Below, in pieces: positions 9,002 through 17,993 of a stretch of DNA of 64,000 nt. Position 1 is the stretch's first letter; every line of letters begins with the position of its first letter. The position numbers were made by a program, and so were the translations under genes. Below the pieces are notes generated by a model, which was not told the origin of the DNA, did not search any database, and worked only from the letters and a program-made list of their open reading frames with translations. Origin of the DNA: Mycobacterium sp. GA-0227b (GTDB taxonomy: Bacteria; Actinomycetota; Actinomycetes; Mycobacteriales; Mycobacteriaceae). The DNA is taken from NCBI RefSeq assembly GCF_001499855.1, contig NZ_LQIK01000001.1:124001-188000 (forward strand). The letters run 5' to 3'.

Positions 9002-9789
9002 GAAATACCCGCGCACTCGTCACGGGCGCCAGTCGTGGTCTGGGCAAGAGCATTGCCGAGGCGCTCGCGCAGCGCGGCGTCGATGTCGCACTGGTGGCGC
9101 GAAACGGCGATTCGCTCGCGATCCTGGCGAAAGAACTCGACGGCAAGGCTTATCCGACCGATCTTGGCGACCCCGACGCGGTCGGCGGCCTCATCGAGCG
9201 CGTGGAAGCCGACGGCCCGATCGACGTGCTGATCAACAACGCCGGGATCGACCAGGTCGGCCGGTTTTACGAGGCCACCGCCCAGGAGGTGCGAGATCTC
9301 CTGCAGGTCAACCTGAACGCGCCGATGGAGCTGTGCCGTCAAGTGTTGCCGCTCATGCTGGCGCGACGGCGTGGTCACATCGTCAACGTTTCGTCCATGG
9401 GTGCTATCTCGACCGGCCCGGGCGTCACCCTGTACGGCGCCTCAAAGGCAGGACTGAGCCACTTCACAGCGGGTATCCGTTCGGAACTGCGGGGCAAGCC
9501 GGTCGGTACGACGCTCGTCCAGATCGGCGAGGTCAAGACCGACATGATCGACCACATTCGCCAGTTCGGTCCGGCACGGCGCACCATCGAGCGGTCATTG
9601 AAGTGGAAAGCGCTCCCGTCGGAGGCTCTGGAACCTGACGAAGTCGCCAACGCGATCGCGGTGGCGATCGAGCGCAACCAGCGGCATGTCATCCTGCCGA
9701 AGCGGATCGCCGTGATGGCCAACTTCACCGAGTTCCCTCGCCGCGTTTCCGAGCTCATGCTGACAGGCATCGACCAGGATTCGGACTAG
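8992..9789 (+). CDS. Short-chain dehydrogenase/reductase
   Basis: 265-residue classical SDR. The cofactor motif TGASRGLGKS is at the N terminus, followed by NNAG, the catalytic Ser in VNVSSMGAIS, and YGASK with Tyr and Lys. Start GTG 8992 lies within the end of the hydrolase gene (10-bp overlap) and is preceded by GAGAGGGGA, a strong ribosome site. Product is a cytoplasmic NAD(P)-dependent alcohol/ketone oxidoreductase. The adjacent genes point to a fatty alcohol, aldehyde or ketone substrate; this is inference. Confidence 0.9.
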   Translation: MQLRNTRALVTGASRGLGKSIAEALAQRGVDVALVARNGDSLAILAKELDGKAYPTDLGDPDAVGGLIERVEADGPIDVLINNAGIDQVGRFYEATAQEVRDLLQVNLNAPMELCRQVLPLMLARRRGHIVNVSSMGAISTGPGVTLYGASKAGLSHFTAGIRSELRGKPVGTTLVQIGEVKTDMIDHIRQFGPARRTIERSLKWKALPSEALEPDEVANAIAVAIERNQRHVILPKRIAVMANFTEFPRRVSELMLTGIDQDSD

Positions 9790-9792
9790 GCG

Positions 9793-10584
9793 ATGGTGGG
9801 TCTGGTAGACCTTTCCGGGAAGGTCGCGATCATTACCGGAGCGGCCCGCGGACAGGGAGCCGCCGAGGCCCGCTTGTTCGCCTCCCTCGGCGCCCGAGTG
9901 ATGCTCACCGACATCCTCGCCGACGAAGGCAAGCAGGTTGCCGCATCGATCGGGCCGTCGGCGCGCTTCTTTCGCCACGATGTCGGCGATGAGAACCACT
10001 GGCGCGCAACAGTTGATGCGGCCCTCGACGCATTCGGCGGGGTCGATGTCCTCGTCAACAACGCGGCGATATGCGTCAATCAGCCCATCGTCGAGCAACC
10101 CACGGACGGGTTCGAACAGATGCTGCGGGTGAATGTGATCGGCCCATTCCTCGGTATCCGGACCGTGACAGAACCGATGAAGGCGGCCGGCGGCGGGTCG
10201 ATCATCAACGTCTCGTCACAGGCGGGCCTGCAGGGCCTTGCAGGCTACAGTGCCTACGGCGCCTCGAAATGGGGGCTGCGCGGGATGTCCAAGGTTGCGG
10301 CAATCGAACTGGGTCCGTTCGGCATTCGGGTCAATACCGTTTATCCGGGCATGATCGACACGCCGATGATTGCGCACTTGTCCGTTAGGCGCGGCCCGGG
10401 CGGGCATCCGGGTGCGCCACTGACCCGAGTAGGGACACCGGACGAAGTCGCCGACGTCGTCGCCTTCCTGGCCTCAGACGCCTCCTCCTACATCACCGGG
10501 GCCGACCTAGCTGTGGATGGCGGCGCCAGTGCCGGTCGAATTCCGGTCACCTCCCCGGCCCGAGAAGACGCAAAGGCACCCTGA
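9793..10584 (+). CDS. Short-chain dehydrogenase/reductase
   Basis: 263-residue SDR with TGAARGQGAAEA (cofactor loop), DVLVNNAA, catalytic Ser in INVSSQAG, YSAYGASKWG (Tyr/Lys) and the C-terminal ITGADLAVDGG block. It starts 3 bp after the preceding SDR and belongs to the same operon. The family resembles 3-alpha/20-beta-hydroxysteroid-type dehydrogenases, but the substrate cannot be assigned. Confidence 0.9.
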   Translation: MVGLVDLSGKVAIITGAARGQGAAEARLFASLGARVMLTDILADEGKQVAASIGPSARFFRHDVGDENHWRATVDAALDAFGGVDVLVNNAAICVNQPIVEQPTDGFEQMLRVNVIGPFLGIRTVTEPMKAAGGGSIINVSSQAGLQGLAGYSAYGASKWGLRGMSKVAAIELGPFGIRVNTVYPGMIDTPMIAHLSVRRGPGGHPGAPLTRVGTPDEVADVVAFLASDASSYITGADLAVDGGASAGRIPVTSPAREDAKAP

Positions 10585-10789
10585 TGCGGATGCATCTCGC
10601 TGAGCGAGACTGGTCCACACGAATCGCAGTCGCCCAAGTAGAAACATCTTGTGTGAATGTCAACGCGTCGCTAAGTGGGATCCACCCCGACAGCCGATAA
10701 TTCCATGGGGACCAACGGAATTCCACTGGACCGAGAACTGCGGCAGCAACTGCAGCCTTTCGCGGCGACGATCGAGAGGTGAGGAAACA
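10585..10789. other. Intergenic region before the small membrane gene
   Basis: 205 bp without a convincing gene. It contains the ribosome site AGGTGAGGA at 10777-10785 for the small membrane protein. I see no strong promoter or hairpin otherwise. Confidence 0.4.
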
Positions 10790-10945
10790 GTGGAATACTC
10801 CGGTGCTATCGCGCTATTTGTCATCATCCTGTTGCCGCTCCTGCCGGCACTATTGCACCTGGCCGTCAACGTCGTGGAGCGAAGCTCAGAACGCCTGCGG
10901 AGGTCGGTTCGGAAGCAGGGCAACGGCATCAGCCTCGATCACTGA
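10790..10945 (+). CDS. Small single-pass membrane protein, 51 aa
   Basis: Short gene starting at GTG 10790 with an excellent ribosome site (AGGTGAGGA, 4 bp upstream). The protein begins VEYSGAIALFVIILL, has one hydrophobic helix of about 20 residues (ALFVIILLPLLPALLHLAV), then a basic, amphipathic tail (ERSSERLRRSVRKQG). The frame is open further upstream, but that part is not protein-like. It lies between two lipid-metabolism blocks and is followed by a terminator-like hairpin. I do not recognise the family. Confidence 0.55.
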   Translation: MEYSGAIALFVIILLPLLPALLHLAVNVVERSSERLRRSVRKQGNGISLDH

Positions 10946-11014
10946 CTGACGTTCCCGGAAGTACAATGCCACGCCAGGACTTCATCACGTCGTAAGCGGC
11001 ACCGCGAGCGGGGG

Positions 11015-11042
11015 AACCGCTCACCGTTCGGTGACGGCGGTT
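11015..11042. terminator. Bidirectional terminator hairpin
   Basis: Stem aaccgc/gcggtt (11015-11020 and 11037-11042) continues into tcacc/ggtga (11021-11025 and 11030-11034) around a 4-nt loop, with a 2-nt bulge. It sits between the convergent small membrane gene and the second WS/DGAT gene, so it can serve both. Confidence 0.65.
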
Positions 11043-11056
11043 TCACCCTGATTCCG

Positions 11057-12472
11057 TTATCGCGTCGCCACGCTACGGCGCCCTTTGCGACGGGTGGCAG
11101 CCATTAGCTCATCCAATTCCGCTGACACCAATCCGGTCAATGCCCAAGGGTCTTCGACAAGAACTGGGTCGACCTGTATGCCGACGTCGACCACGTCCCG
11201 ATAGCTGAAGACGGTGAGGTTTATCCCCATCCCCATCGTCAGCGGACCGACGGGGATTATGTGTTCGATTCGCGCGCCCGCGAGGTACAGCGTCGATCGG
11301 GGACCGGCCACATTCGAAATGATCAGGTTGGTGGACAACGGGCCCTTCTGTTCGAGTCCCGCTGCCTGGATCCCTCGAAACAATAGGGTGACCAGCCAAG
11401 GCGGAGCCACCTCGTTGATTCCGAGGTTCTGCTTCTTCGTCAGATCCTCCGCCAACTCCTTCGTGCTGTTCATATTTCGATGAATGGCCGAGAGCCTCTC
11501 GACCGGATCCTCGACGTCTGAGGCTATCGAGGCGACCATGGGATGCACCGCGTTGCCAAGGTGCTTGTCGTCCCCGACACGGGTGGACATCGGGACGGTC
11601 GCCAGCAGGCTCCGCTCCGGAAGGTCGTCGCGATCAAGGAGATAGCGACGAATTGCGCCCGAAACGACACTGAGAATCACATCGTTCACCGTCGCGTCGA
11701 AGTGCTTCTTCACGTGCTTGATGTCGTCGAGCGACAAAGAGCAGTAGACGAATTCCCGACGGCGCCCGATGGCGCCATTGAACGATGTTCTAGGTGCACT
11801 CATGGGTCGCGGAGGGGGATCGTCGCGTCGCAGGTGCCCGATGGTCGTCACCGCATCGCCGAGTGCATTCCGAGCCAGTTGGACCACCCTGGGCGGCGAT
11901 CTGAGTGCCGAAAGCGCTCCCCTGGCAACGAGCTCGAGAGCCGATCGTTCCGGATCCGATTCCTCCTCGACCACCTCCGCCGGCAGATGCGTCGGCCGCT
12001 CCTCGAAATCGCAGATGATGTCGGACAAACCAGCTCCAGAAACTCCGTCGACCATCGCGTGATGCTGTATCAGCAGGACCGCGACGCGATCGTTCTCCAC
12101 CCCCTCCAAGTACCACGCCTCCCATAGCGGCCGCGATCGATCGAGCGGATGCGCAAGTAGGTTTCCGACCAGCGTGCCCAATTCCTGCGGACCACCCGGA
12201 GAAGGAACCGCCGCACGGTGTACGTGTGCCTTGAGGCTGAAACGATTGTCATCCACCCACACTGGACGGTCGAGCCGCAGCGGCACCTGCTGGACGCGAC
12301 GTCGGAATTCGGGCAGATAGCGAATGCGATCCTCGAGGTGCGCCCGAAACGTGTCGAAGTTGAACCGGGCATTCGACGACGGGTCCAGAATCACAAGGCC
12401 CGCAGTGTGTTGCGGCCATGCCGTGTTTTCCAGGGCCAGGAAGAAGGCATCAGTACCCGCCACTCGCTTCAT
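11057..12472 (-). CDS. Wax ester synthase / diacylglycerol acyltransferase (WS/DGAT)
   Basis: 471 residues. Catalytic HHAMVDG is at 137-143, the N terminus MKRVAGTDAFFLALE is typical, and the conserved block LSTNLIISNVAGPRSTLY lies near the end. It is a distant paralogue of the protein at 4750-6216. Start is ATG 12472; no good ribosome site is visible, so a leaderless or near-leaderless transcript is possible. It is transcribed away from the alpha/beta hydrolase at 12733 across a 260-bp gap. Confidence 0.92.
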   Translation of the reverse strand: MKRVAGTDAFFLALENTAWPQHTAGLVILDPSSNARFNFDTFRAHLEDRIRYLPEFRRRVQQVPLRLDRPVWVDDNRFSLKAHVHRAAVPSPGGPQELGTLVGNLLAHPLDRSRPLWEAWYLEGVENDRVAVLLIQHHAMVDGVSGAGLSDIICDFEERPTHLPAEVVEEESDPERSALELVARGALSALRSPPRVVQLARNALGDAVTTIGHLRRDDPPPRPMSAPRTSFNGAIGRRREFVYCSLSLDDIKHVKKHFDATVNDVILSVVSGAIRRYLLDRDDLPERSLLATVPMSTRVGDDKHLGNAVHPMVASIASDVEDPVERLSAIHRNMNSTKELAEDLTKKQNLGINEVAPPWLVTLLFRGIQAAGLEQKGPLSTNLIISNVAGPRSTLYLAGARIEHIIPVGPLTMGMGINLTVFSYRDVVDVGIQVDPVLVEDPWALTGLVSAELDELMAATRRKGRRSVATR

Positions 12473-12732
12473 TCGAGATGCACTCCGCTCACAAGGCTTT
12501 ACATTCTTTGGATGAACTATGTCCGACTCCCGGCGTCAAAACTATTGAAGTCTCGGTGAGTAAGACATCCGATCTGCCTTTACCGCCGCCCGCTCTAGGG
12601 TCAAACCCGAACGACTGACCGATCGTCTGCACGTCGCGACGGCCAGTGTTGCGTTGAACGGAGAAGGAAACACCGGATGTTCTCAACTGGTCCCATCACC
12701 CACGTGTTACTTGACATCCGGCGGCAGCGGTG
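12473..12732. other. Divergent intergenic region
   Basis: 260 bp between the second WS/DGAT and the alpha/beta hydrolase, presumably holding both promoters. A TTGACA hexamer at 12710-12715 is too close to the hydrolase start to be its -35 element. No gene or clear operator is seen. Confidence 0.35.
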
Positions 12733-13815
12733 ATGAAACACTCGGCGCCGCAGACGAATTGGACACGCCGAGCGGCGATGGCCCCGCACGTTGCGCTTGA
12801 CGAGGCCATCTTGTCCGTAATCCGCACACGGCAGCCGAAAACACCGACTCTGGCAGAGGCAGAACGAACTGTCGCGGAGATGGCGTCAGCGTCGGATCTG
12901 TTCGAGGAGCGTGGTTGGGTGGATAGGCCGGCGACGTATCACCGCCAGCCACCGCCGCTGCGCGATAACGACATCCTTGAATTGCGTTGCCGAACAGGGC
13001 CACTACGTCACGAGACGCTGACATTTCCGTCGGGATTTCGCCCCCGGCTCATAGAACCGGGCGCCGAGCGATGGTCCAGAAATAAACGGAACGAGACCGT
13101 CCTCGTTCGGTTGCTGCGCCACCAGCAGACCAACGCCCCGTGGGTGATCTGCCTGCACGGTTTCGGTATGGGATCGTCTCGTTTCGATCTGGCCACCCTG
13201 TGGGCAAGCTACCTGCACGCCAAGTTGGGATTCAACGTGGCACTGCCAGTCGCTCCTCTGCACGGCTCACGGCGATCATCTGACGACGGACAGCTCTTGT
13301 CCCTGGATCTGACATCGATGTTGCATGGGATAAGCCAGGCGGTCTGGGACGTACGCCGGCTGGTGAGCTGGCTGCGAAGTACAACCGGAACAGCTATAGG
13401 TGTGTACGGGCTGTCTCTCGGTGGCTATCTCGCTGCGTTGCTGGCCGGCATCGAGGAACTCGACTGTGTGGTCGCGGCTCTTCCGTTCGCCAACGTCCTT
13501 GGTTTGATGGAGCACCATGGACCGCCGCCGATGTATCTGGATGTGCTGCGGTCCGGTCCTGCACAGAAATCCTTCCGCGTTACGTCCCCCCTTGCGATGC
13601 AACCACAACTGCCGCCAGAACGGCTCACACTCTTGGCCGCACGTGGTGACCGGTTGATTCCCCAGGACCAAACGCACGCTTTGTCCGCGAGGTGGCAGAC
13701 GTCCCATGTCCATTGGACCAACAGCGGCCATGTCGGGTTTACGTGGTCCCGTCAAGCCAAACGCCTTGTGGGCGAGCAATTGAGCGCCGGGTTGTGTAGC
13801 TCGATCCAACATTGA
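12733..13815 (+). CDS. Alpha/beta hydrolase
   Basis: About 360 residues. The C-terminal two thirds is an alpha/beta-hydrolase fold: LHGFGMGSS (141-149) as oxyanion region, nucleophile elbow GLSLGG (226-231, Ser228), acid in RGDRLIPQDQ, and catalytic His in NSGHVGFTW. The N-terminal 120 residues are unlike usual esterases. Overall shape recalls ABHD18/DUF2048-type hydrolases, but I am not sure. ATG 12733 follows a GTG at 12730, and either may initiate. No signal peptide. Single-gene transcript ending in a palindrome. Confidence 0.8.
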   Translation: MKHSAPQTNWTRRAAMAPHVALDEAILSVIRTRQPKTPTLAEAERTVAEMASASDLFEERGWVDRPATYHRQPPPLRDNDILELRCRTGPLRHETLTFPSGFRPRLIEPGAERWSRNKRNETVLVRLLRHQQTNAPWVICLHGFGMGSSRFDLATLWASYLHAKLGFNVALPVAPLHGSRRSSDDGQLLSLDLTSMLHGISQAVWDVRRLVSWLRSTTGTAIGVYGLSLGGYLAALLAGIEELDCVVAALPFANVLGLMEHHGPPPMYLDVLRSGPAQKSFRVTSPLAMQPQLPPERLTLLAARGDRLIPQDQTHALSARWQTSHVHWTNSGHVGFTWSRQAKRLVGEQLSAGLCSSIQH

Positions 13816-13828
13816 CCGTACTACGGTC
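13814..13828. terminator. Palindrome at the hydrolase stop codon
   Basis: GACCGTA-C-TACGGTC, a perfect 7-1-7 inverted repeat that begins inside the stop codon of the hydrolase. In RNA it would fold as a 5-bp hairpin. It may terminate transcription in the convergent gap, although it is short. Confidence 0.4.
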
Positions 13829-13864
13829 GCGGCCACCGCTTCACCCTGCGCCCTTGACATATTG

Positions 13865-13887
13865 TTTCTGCACCATGGCTGCAGAAA
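13865..13887. repeat. Perfect inverted repeat in the convergent gap
   Basis: TTTCTGCA (13865-13872) and TGCAGAAA (13880-13887) flank a 7-nt centre, just after a TTGACA hexamer at 13854-13859. It lies between two convergent genes, where an operator would be unexpected, so it may be a second terminator or a relic. Confidence 0.45.
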
Positions 13888-13935
13888 TCGCGCTGGGGTG
13901 CGTAAGGCGTTAGCCCACAACCGACTTCAGTCCAT

Positions 13936-14910
13936 CTAGCGGAGCAGCACGGTCTTTCCCACGGTCCTACGGTCGCTGATGGCGCGGTGCGCATCGGCTA
14001 CCCGCTCGAGTGGGTAGCTACTGCCGATCACCACCGTGATCGCGCCGCGCGCCAGCCACGTGAGCAACTGCTGCGCCGTCTGCGCGGCCTTCTCGGGCCG
14101 ATGGCGCAGCCAATCGGTCAGCGAGTAGCCGACGACGGTCGCGCCGTGGTTCATCAACTCCGTGCTGAGGTAGTCGGCTGGTGCACCGCTGGCCGCGCCG
14201 AACGTGACGATCCGCCCGAACGGCGCCAAGCATTGAACGCTTTGGCGGGCAATGTCCCCGCCGACCGAGTCCAGCACGAGATCGACGCCGCGGCCGGCCG
14301 TCTGTTCGAGCACCGCCTGGGGCCAGGAGTGGTCGGAGTAGTCCACTGCAATGTCAGCCCCGTGGCGCCGAAGGTGAGCGAACTTCTCGGGCCTGCTGAC
14401 CGCACCCACCACGGATCCGGCGCCGAGCACTTTGGCGATCTGGGTGGCCAGCGTCCCGACTCCCCCCGCCGCCGCGTGCACCAGAACCGTCTCTCCTTTC
14501 TGCAGGCCGCCGGCTTCCACAAGCGTCTGGTAGGCCGTAACGCCATGGATCCACACCGCCGCAGCGCTGGCGTCATCGACGTCCGCGGGTACCGGGACCG
14601 TCAGCGAGGCGGGCGCCACCGCATACTCGGCGTATCCATGCTCCACGAGCGCGGTGACCCGCGAACCAATCGCCGGCCCGTCGACGCCCGAACCAAGCGC
14701 AGCGACGGTCCCGGCCACCTCCTGGCCCAGTCCGCTTGGTAGCGGCATGTCGGTGCCAAATGCGCCCTGGCGCTTCATGATGTCGCCGAAAGCCACCCCG
14801 GCGGCCTGCACGTCGATGAGAATCTCGCCGGGTGCCGGGGCCGGAGTCGCCACTTCGGTTATCCGCAACATGTCGGGCCCGCCGAATCCGGTCATCCATA
14901 CCGCCTTCAA
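13936..14910 (-). CDS. NADPH:quinone oxidoreductase-like MDR protein
   Basis: 324-residue medium-chain reductase of the zinc-independent quinone-reductase group. N-terminal GroES-like fold (AGVAFGDIMKRQGAF; LGQEVAGTVAALG), then a Rossmann domain with AAAGGVGTLATQIAKVLGA. No zinc-ligand cysteine pattern is seen. It is the last gene of a three-gene operon (TetR, FAD monooxygenase, this gene) joined by 4-bp overlaps, suggesting NADPH-dependent handling of quinone or enone products of the monooxygenase. Confidence 0.9.
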   Translation of the reverse strand: MKAVWMTGFGGPDMLRITEVATPAPAPGEILIDVQAAGVAFGDIMKRQGAFGTDMPLPSGLGQEVAGTVAALGSGVDGPAIGSRVTALVEHGYAEYAVAPASLTVPVPADVDDASAAAVWIHGVTAYQTLVEAGGLQKGETVLVHAAAGGVGTLATQIAKVLGAGSVVGAVSRPEKFAHLRRHGADIAVDYSDHSWPQAVLEQTAGRGVDLVLDSVGGDIARQSVQCLAPFGRIVTFGAASGAPADYLSTELMNHGATVVGYSLTDWLRHRPEKAAQTAQQLLTWLARGAITVVIGSSYPLERVADAHRAISDRRTVGKTVLLR

Positions 14911-16436
14911 CGGTTGGCCCCCTTCTCCTCGGTGAACATCTGTGTGAGATGGCGGCGCAGTGGCGCTGCATCGCGGCTACCGCTGAGGTAGCCCACATAG
15001 CCGTCGGGCCGGATCAAGACCAGACCTCCGCCGTCCAGGCCGAAGCACGCCGCGACGGCTAAATCGTCGATCGGCACCGAATGGATGAGGTCGGCGAATC
15101 CGCTGATCGTCTTCGTGAGATCGCTGGCGGCTGAACCCAAGCCGAACAGCGTGTGCCTGTCGCGATGTAGCAGGTCGAACAAGCGGGTCCTGCCACCGCG
15201 TCGTTGTGCAACCTCGACGTCAGGCGCACGGTCACCGACGGCGACCCTGCCGCGCGGACCGGCTCCGGTGGCGTCGTGATAGGAGACGTCGATCTGGGAG
15301 ATCGCTCGGGTGAGCTTTCGCTGGACAGCGTCGCGGCCCAACACCACTGGAGCGACCCGACGGCGCACGGCGGTAGATACAGGATTGCGCAGCAACGTCA
15401 TCCGAGTGATGCGCCGGGTTCCCCTGACCAGCCGGTCGGCCACCGGAGCTCGTTCGGCCGCGTAAGTCTCGAGCAACTCTGGCCGCGCAGCCCCCCGCAC
15501 CACGGCTGCCAGTTTCCACCCCAAGTTGAAGCTGTCGGCGATTCCGGTGTTCATTCCTTGCGCACCTACCACGGAGTGGATATGCGCGGCGTCCCCTACC
15601 AGGAAAACCCGTCCCCGAGCATGAGTTTCAGCGCGGCGCTGGTTGATTCGGAAACGGCCGGCCTGTCGGATCTCGGCGATCCGGGCGCCCGGGGGCGCAC
15701 AGATATCGACGGCAGCCTGCAGCTCCTCGTGGCTGACCGGGAGCTCCGATGACGCTGCGTCAGGCGGTTGCGCGACGGCGATCCGGTGCCATCCGCCGAG
15801 CATCGGGAAGTACGCGACGAAACGTCCTCGGTTCAGGTACGCGAAGAACTGGTCGTGCGGTAGCGACCAGTCCATCCGCAGATCGGCAACGGCGAAGTTC
15901 TCCTCGAATGCGCCGCCGAGAAAACCGATCCCGAGCGCGTGCCGCACGGTGCTGTGTGCGCCGTCAGCGCCGATGAGCCACGACGCCGTGGCTGTGTCGA
16001 CGGTGCCGTCGGCACACCGCACCTGCACATGGACGTGTTCATCGGTCTGGTCCAACGACACCAGTTCCGTGTCGCGGTCCACCTCGACCCCTAGCGTGGC
16101 GAGGTGCTCGGCGAGAACCTCTTCGGTGTCGTTCTGCGGAATCATCAGCAAGAAGGGAAAGGGACTGTCAAGGCCGGCGAAGTCGGCGCGCAGGATCTGG
16201 CGGTTCTCGCTGAAGACGTTGAAAACCCGGGCCCGCAGACCCCGGTCGAGCAGGGGCTGGACGACCCCGGGTTTCTCGAACAGTTCCAGCGTTCGGGCTT
16301 GCATGCCAAGTGCCCTCGTGTCGGTGGCCGGACCGGCCGCGGCGTCGATTATTCGCACCGCGACGCCGCGTCGTGCCAGCTCGATCGCCATCGTCAGCCC
16401 GGTTGGACCGGCACCCACGATCAGCACGTCGTTCAT
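14907..16436 (-). CDS. FAD-dependent aromatic monooxygenase (PheA/TfdB type)
   Basis: 509-residue class A flavoprotein hydroxylase. FAD-binding GAGPTGLT is at 8-15, the DG motif is in WLIGADGAHSTVRHALGI, and the second FAD motif is GDAAHIHSVVGAQGMNTGIAD. A C-terminal thioredoxin-like domain follows, as in phenol hydroxylases and rifampicin monooxygenases. Four-base overlaps with both neighbours show it is co-translated with the TetR gene and the quinone reductase. Likely a soluble NAD(P)H-dependent hydroxylase of a phenolic or polyketide-like compound, perhaps for detoxification. Confidence 0.9.
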   Translation of the reverse strand: MNDVLIVGAGPTGLTMAIELARRGVAVRIIDAAAGPATDTRALGMQARTLELFEKPGVVQPLLDRGLRARVFNVFSENRQILRADFAGLDSPFPFLLMIPQNDTEEVLAEHLATLGVEVDRDTELVSLDQTDEHVHVQVRCADGTVDTATASWLIGADGAHSTVRHALGIGFLGGAFEENFAVADLRMDWSLPHDQFFAYLNRGRFVAYFPMLGGWHRIAVAQPPDAASSELPVSHEELQAAVDICAPPGARIAEIRQAGRFRINQRRAETHARGRVFLVGDAAHIHSVVGAQGMNTGIADSFNLGWKLAAVVRGAARPELLETYAAERAPVADRLVRGTRRITRMTLLRNPVSTAVRRRVAPVVLGRDAVQRKLTRAISQIDVSYHDATGAGPRGRVAVGDRAPDVEVAQRRGGRTRLFDLLHRDRHTLFGLGSAASDLTKTISGFADLIHSVPIDDLAVAACFGLDGGGLVLIRPDGYVGYLSGSRDAAPLRRHLTQMFTEEKGANR

Positions 16437-17062
16437 CGGGTCTCCCCCTTCGTGGCCGGCATGTCCACCGATTCCGGCAGTTGCGCAACGAGCATGCGAT
16501 CGAGCAGTTGAAGAACACCTCGCCGGTGCGCTGCGAGGTCTAGTTCGGCGCGGAAGACATAGGCGTTGTGCAGGTTGTTCAATGCGCCGAGGACGGCCAC
16601 CGCGGTCATCTCGGGATCGGTGACGACGAAATCGCCGACGGTGTCCCCTTCGTCGATCAAGGACGTGACGCTCGGCAGCAGTTGTGCGGCAACTGTGTTC
16701 GACACCCGATGGTCTAGATCGGCGACCGCGGTAGGCTGCGGTGAGCGCAGGAAACCATCCGGATCATCCGCCAATCCGTATGTGTAGTCGAGGAACGCCA
16801 CCAGGCGTTCGGCCGGCCGCGCGGCGGGGTTCTCGAGAATGCCGCGATAGTCGGCGAGCAACCGCTCCGAAACGATCTCCGCACACGCCCCGAAGAGGTC
16901 TTCTTTGGACCGAAAGTAGTGGTAGAAGCAACCCTTCGCGACACCCAACTCCCCGATGATCGCCTCGACGGTCGTCTTCTCGTAACCCCGGTCGGCGAAT
17001 AGCCGTAGCGCGGTATCGACGATCTCGCCTCGGCGTACTTCTGGCTTTTTCAGCTGCCGCAC
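16433..17062 (-). CDS. TetR family regulator
   Basis: 209 residues. The helix-turn-helix is near the N terminus (ADRGYEKTTVEAIIGELGVAKGCFYHYFRSKEDL, quoted for position about 24-57). Start GTG 17062. First gene of the operon with the FAD monooxygenase and quinone reductase. A perfect 17-bp palindrome lies 16 bp upstream, so autoregulation is likely. It probably also affects the divergent methyltransferase gene. The effector is probably an aromatic substrate of the monooxygenase (inference). Confidence 0.9.
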   Translation of the reverse strand: MRQLKKPEVRRGEIVDTALRLFADRGYEKTTVEAIIGELGVAKGCFYHYFRSKEDLFGACAEIVSERLLADYRGILENPAARPAERLVAFLDYTYGLADDPDGFLRSPQPTAVADLDHRVSNTVAAQLLPSVTSLIDEGDTVGDFVVTDPEMTAVAVLGALNNLHNAYVFRAELDLAAHRRGVLQLLDRMLVAQLPESVDMPATKGETR

Positions 17063-17077
17063 GGCTGCTAGCCTAAT

Positions 17078-17094
17078 AGACCGACGGTCGGTCT
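17078..17094. promoter_or_regulatory. TetR operator palindrome
   Basis: AGACCGAC-G-GTCGGTCT, a perfect 8-1-8 inverted repeat between the divergent TetR (start 17062) and methyltransferase (start 17147) genes. Length, symmetry and position fit a TetR-family operator controlling both directions. Confidence 0.75.
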
Positions 17095-17146
17095 GTCACG
17101 TGCAGGCCGGTGTCCGACCCACTATCAGGAGAAACTGGAGCGACCT

Positions 17147-17989
17147 GTGGAACTCGAGACGGTCAGGCTCATCGGCGCACAAGAAACCACGCTCGCCACG
17201 CTGTACGGCAAGGCCATGGAGAGCCGCCGACCGAACACCGTCCTGGCCGATCGCGAAGCCGATAAGGCGCTTCAGCGGATCGACTACGACTTCAGCCGGC
17301 TGCGGATTCGTCGCACCGACCACACGTCACTTGCGGTGCGCGCCAAGGCTTACGACACCTGGGCCCGGCGGTTTCTCGACAGCAATCCGCACTGCACCGT
17401 CTTGCACCTTGGCTGCGGCCTGGATACCCGGGTGTACCGGGTGGACCCGCCCTCCACGGTGCGGTGGTACGACGTCGACTTCCCCGATGTCATGGAGTTG
17501 CGCCGGCGGCTCTTCCCCCCGCCACCCGCCGGCACGCACACGGTCGCCATGTCGGTCACCGATCCGCAGCTGCTCGACGAGGTCCCCGGCGACAGGCCGG
17601 TTCTGGTGATCGCCGAAGGTCTCACGCCATACCTGCCTGCCGACGAGGGCGTCGCGTTGCTATGCCGGATCACCGAGCACTTCCCCTCCGGTGAACTGCT
17701 GTTCGACGGCTATGGCCGCGGAGGCTTGTGGTTCCTGCAGCGCTACGGGTGCGTGAAGGCCTCCGGCGCGAGACTGGGCTGGGCCATCAACGATCCGCGC
17801 GAGTTGGAGCGCGCGGTGCCCGGCCTGGTCTTCGACGCCGAACTCTGGTACACCGACGCGCCGGGGATGGACCGTCACTTTTCGCCGCTTCACCGAAGCC
17901 TGTTGCGTGCCATGTACCGCGTGAGCGCGACCCGGCGGCTGGGCCGACCCCTGCGCTATCGCTTCGATCGACGCCGCGAGGCCGGGTAG
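17147..17989 (+). CDS. Class I SAM-dependent methyltransferase (LCM/PPM1 family)
   Basis: 280-residue O-methyltransferase of the leucine-carboxyl-methyltransferase family common in mycobacteria. SAM-binding motif LHLGCGLDTR comes after FLDSNPHCTV; the acidic loop VRWYDVDFPDVMELRR and the later VIAEGLTPYL also match. Start GTG 17147 has GGAG 6 bp upstream. It is divergent from the TetR-monooxygenase operon across a palindromic operator, so it may methylate a hydroxyl group introduced by that monooxygenase; this is inference. Confidence 0.88.
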   Translation: MELETVRLIGAQETTLATLYGKAMESRRPNTVLADREADKALQRIDYDFSRLRIRRTDHTSLAVRAKAYDTWARRFLDSNPHCTVLHLGCGLDTRVYRVDPPSTVRWYDVDFPDVMELRRRLFPPPPAGTHTVAMSVTDPQLLDEVPGDRPVLVIAEGLTPYLPADEGVALLCRITEHFPSGELLFDGYGRGGLWFLQRYGCVKASGARLGWAINDPRELERAVPGLVFDAELWYTDAPGMDRHFSPLHRSLLRAMYRVSATRRLGRPLRYRFDRRREAG

Positions 17990-17993
17990 TTGT

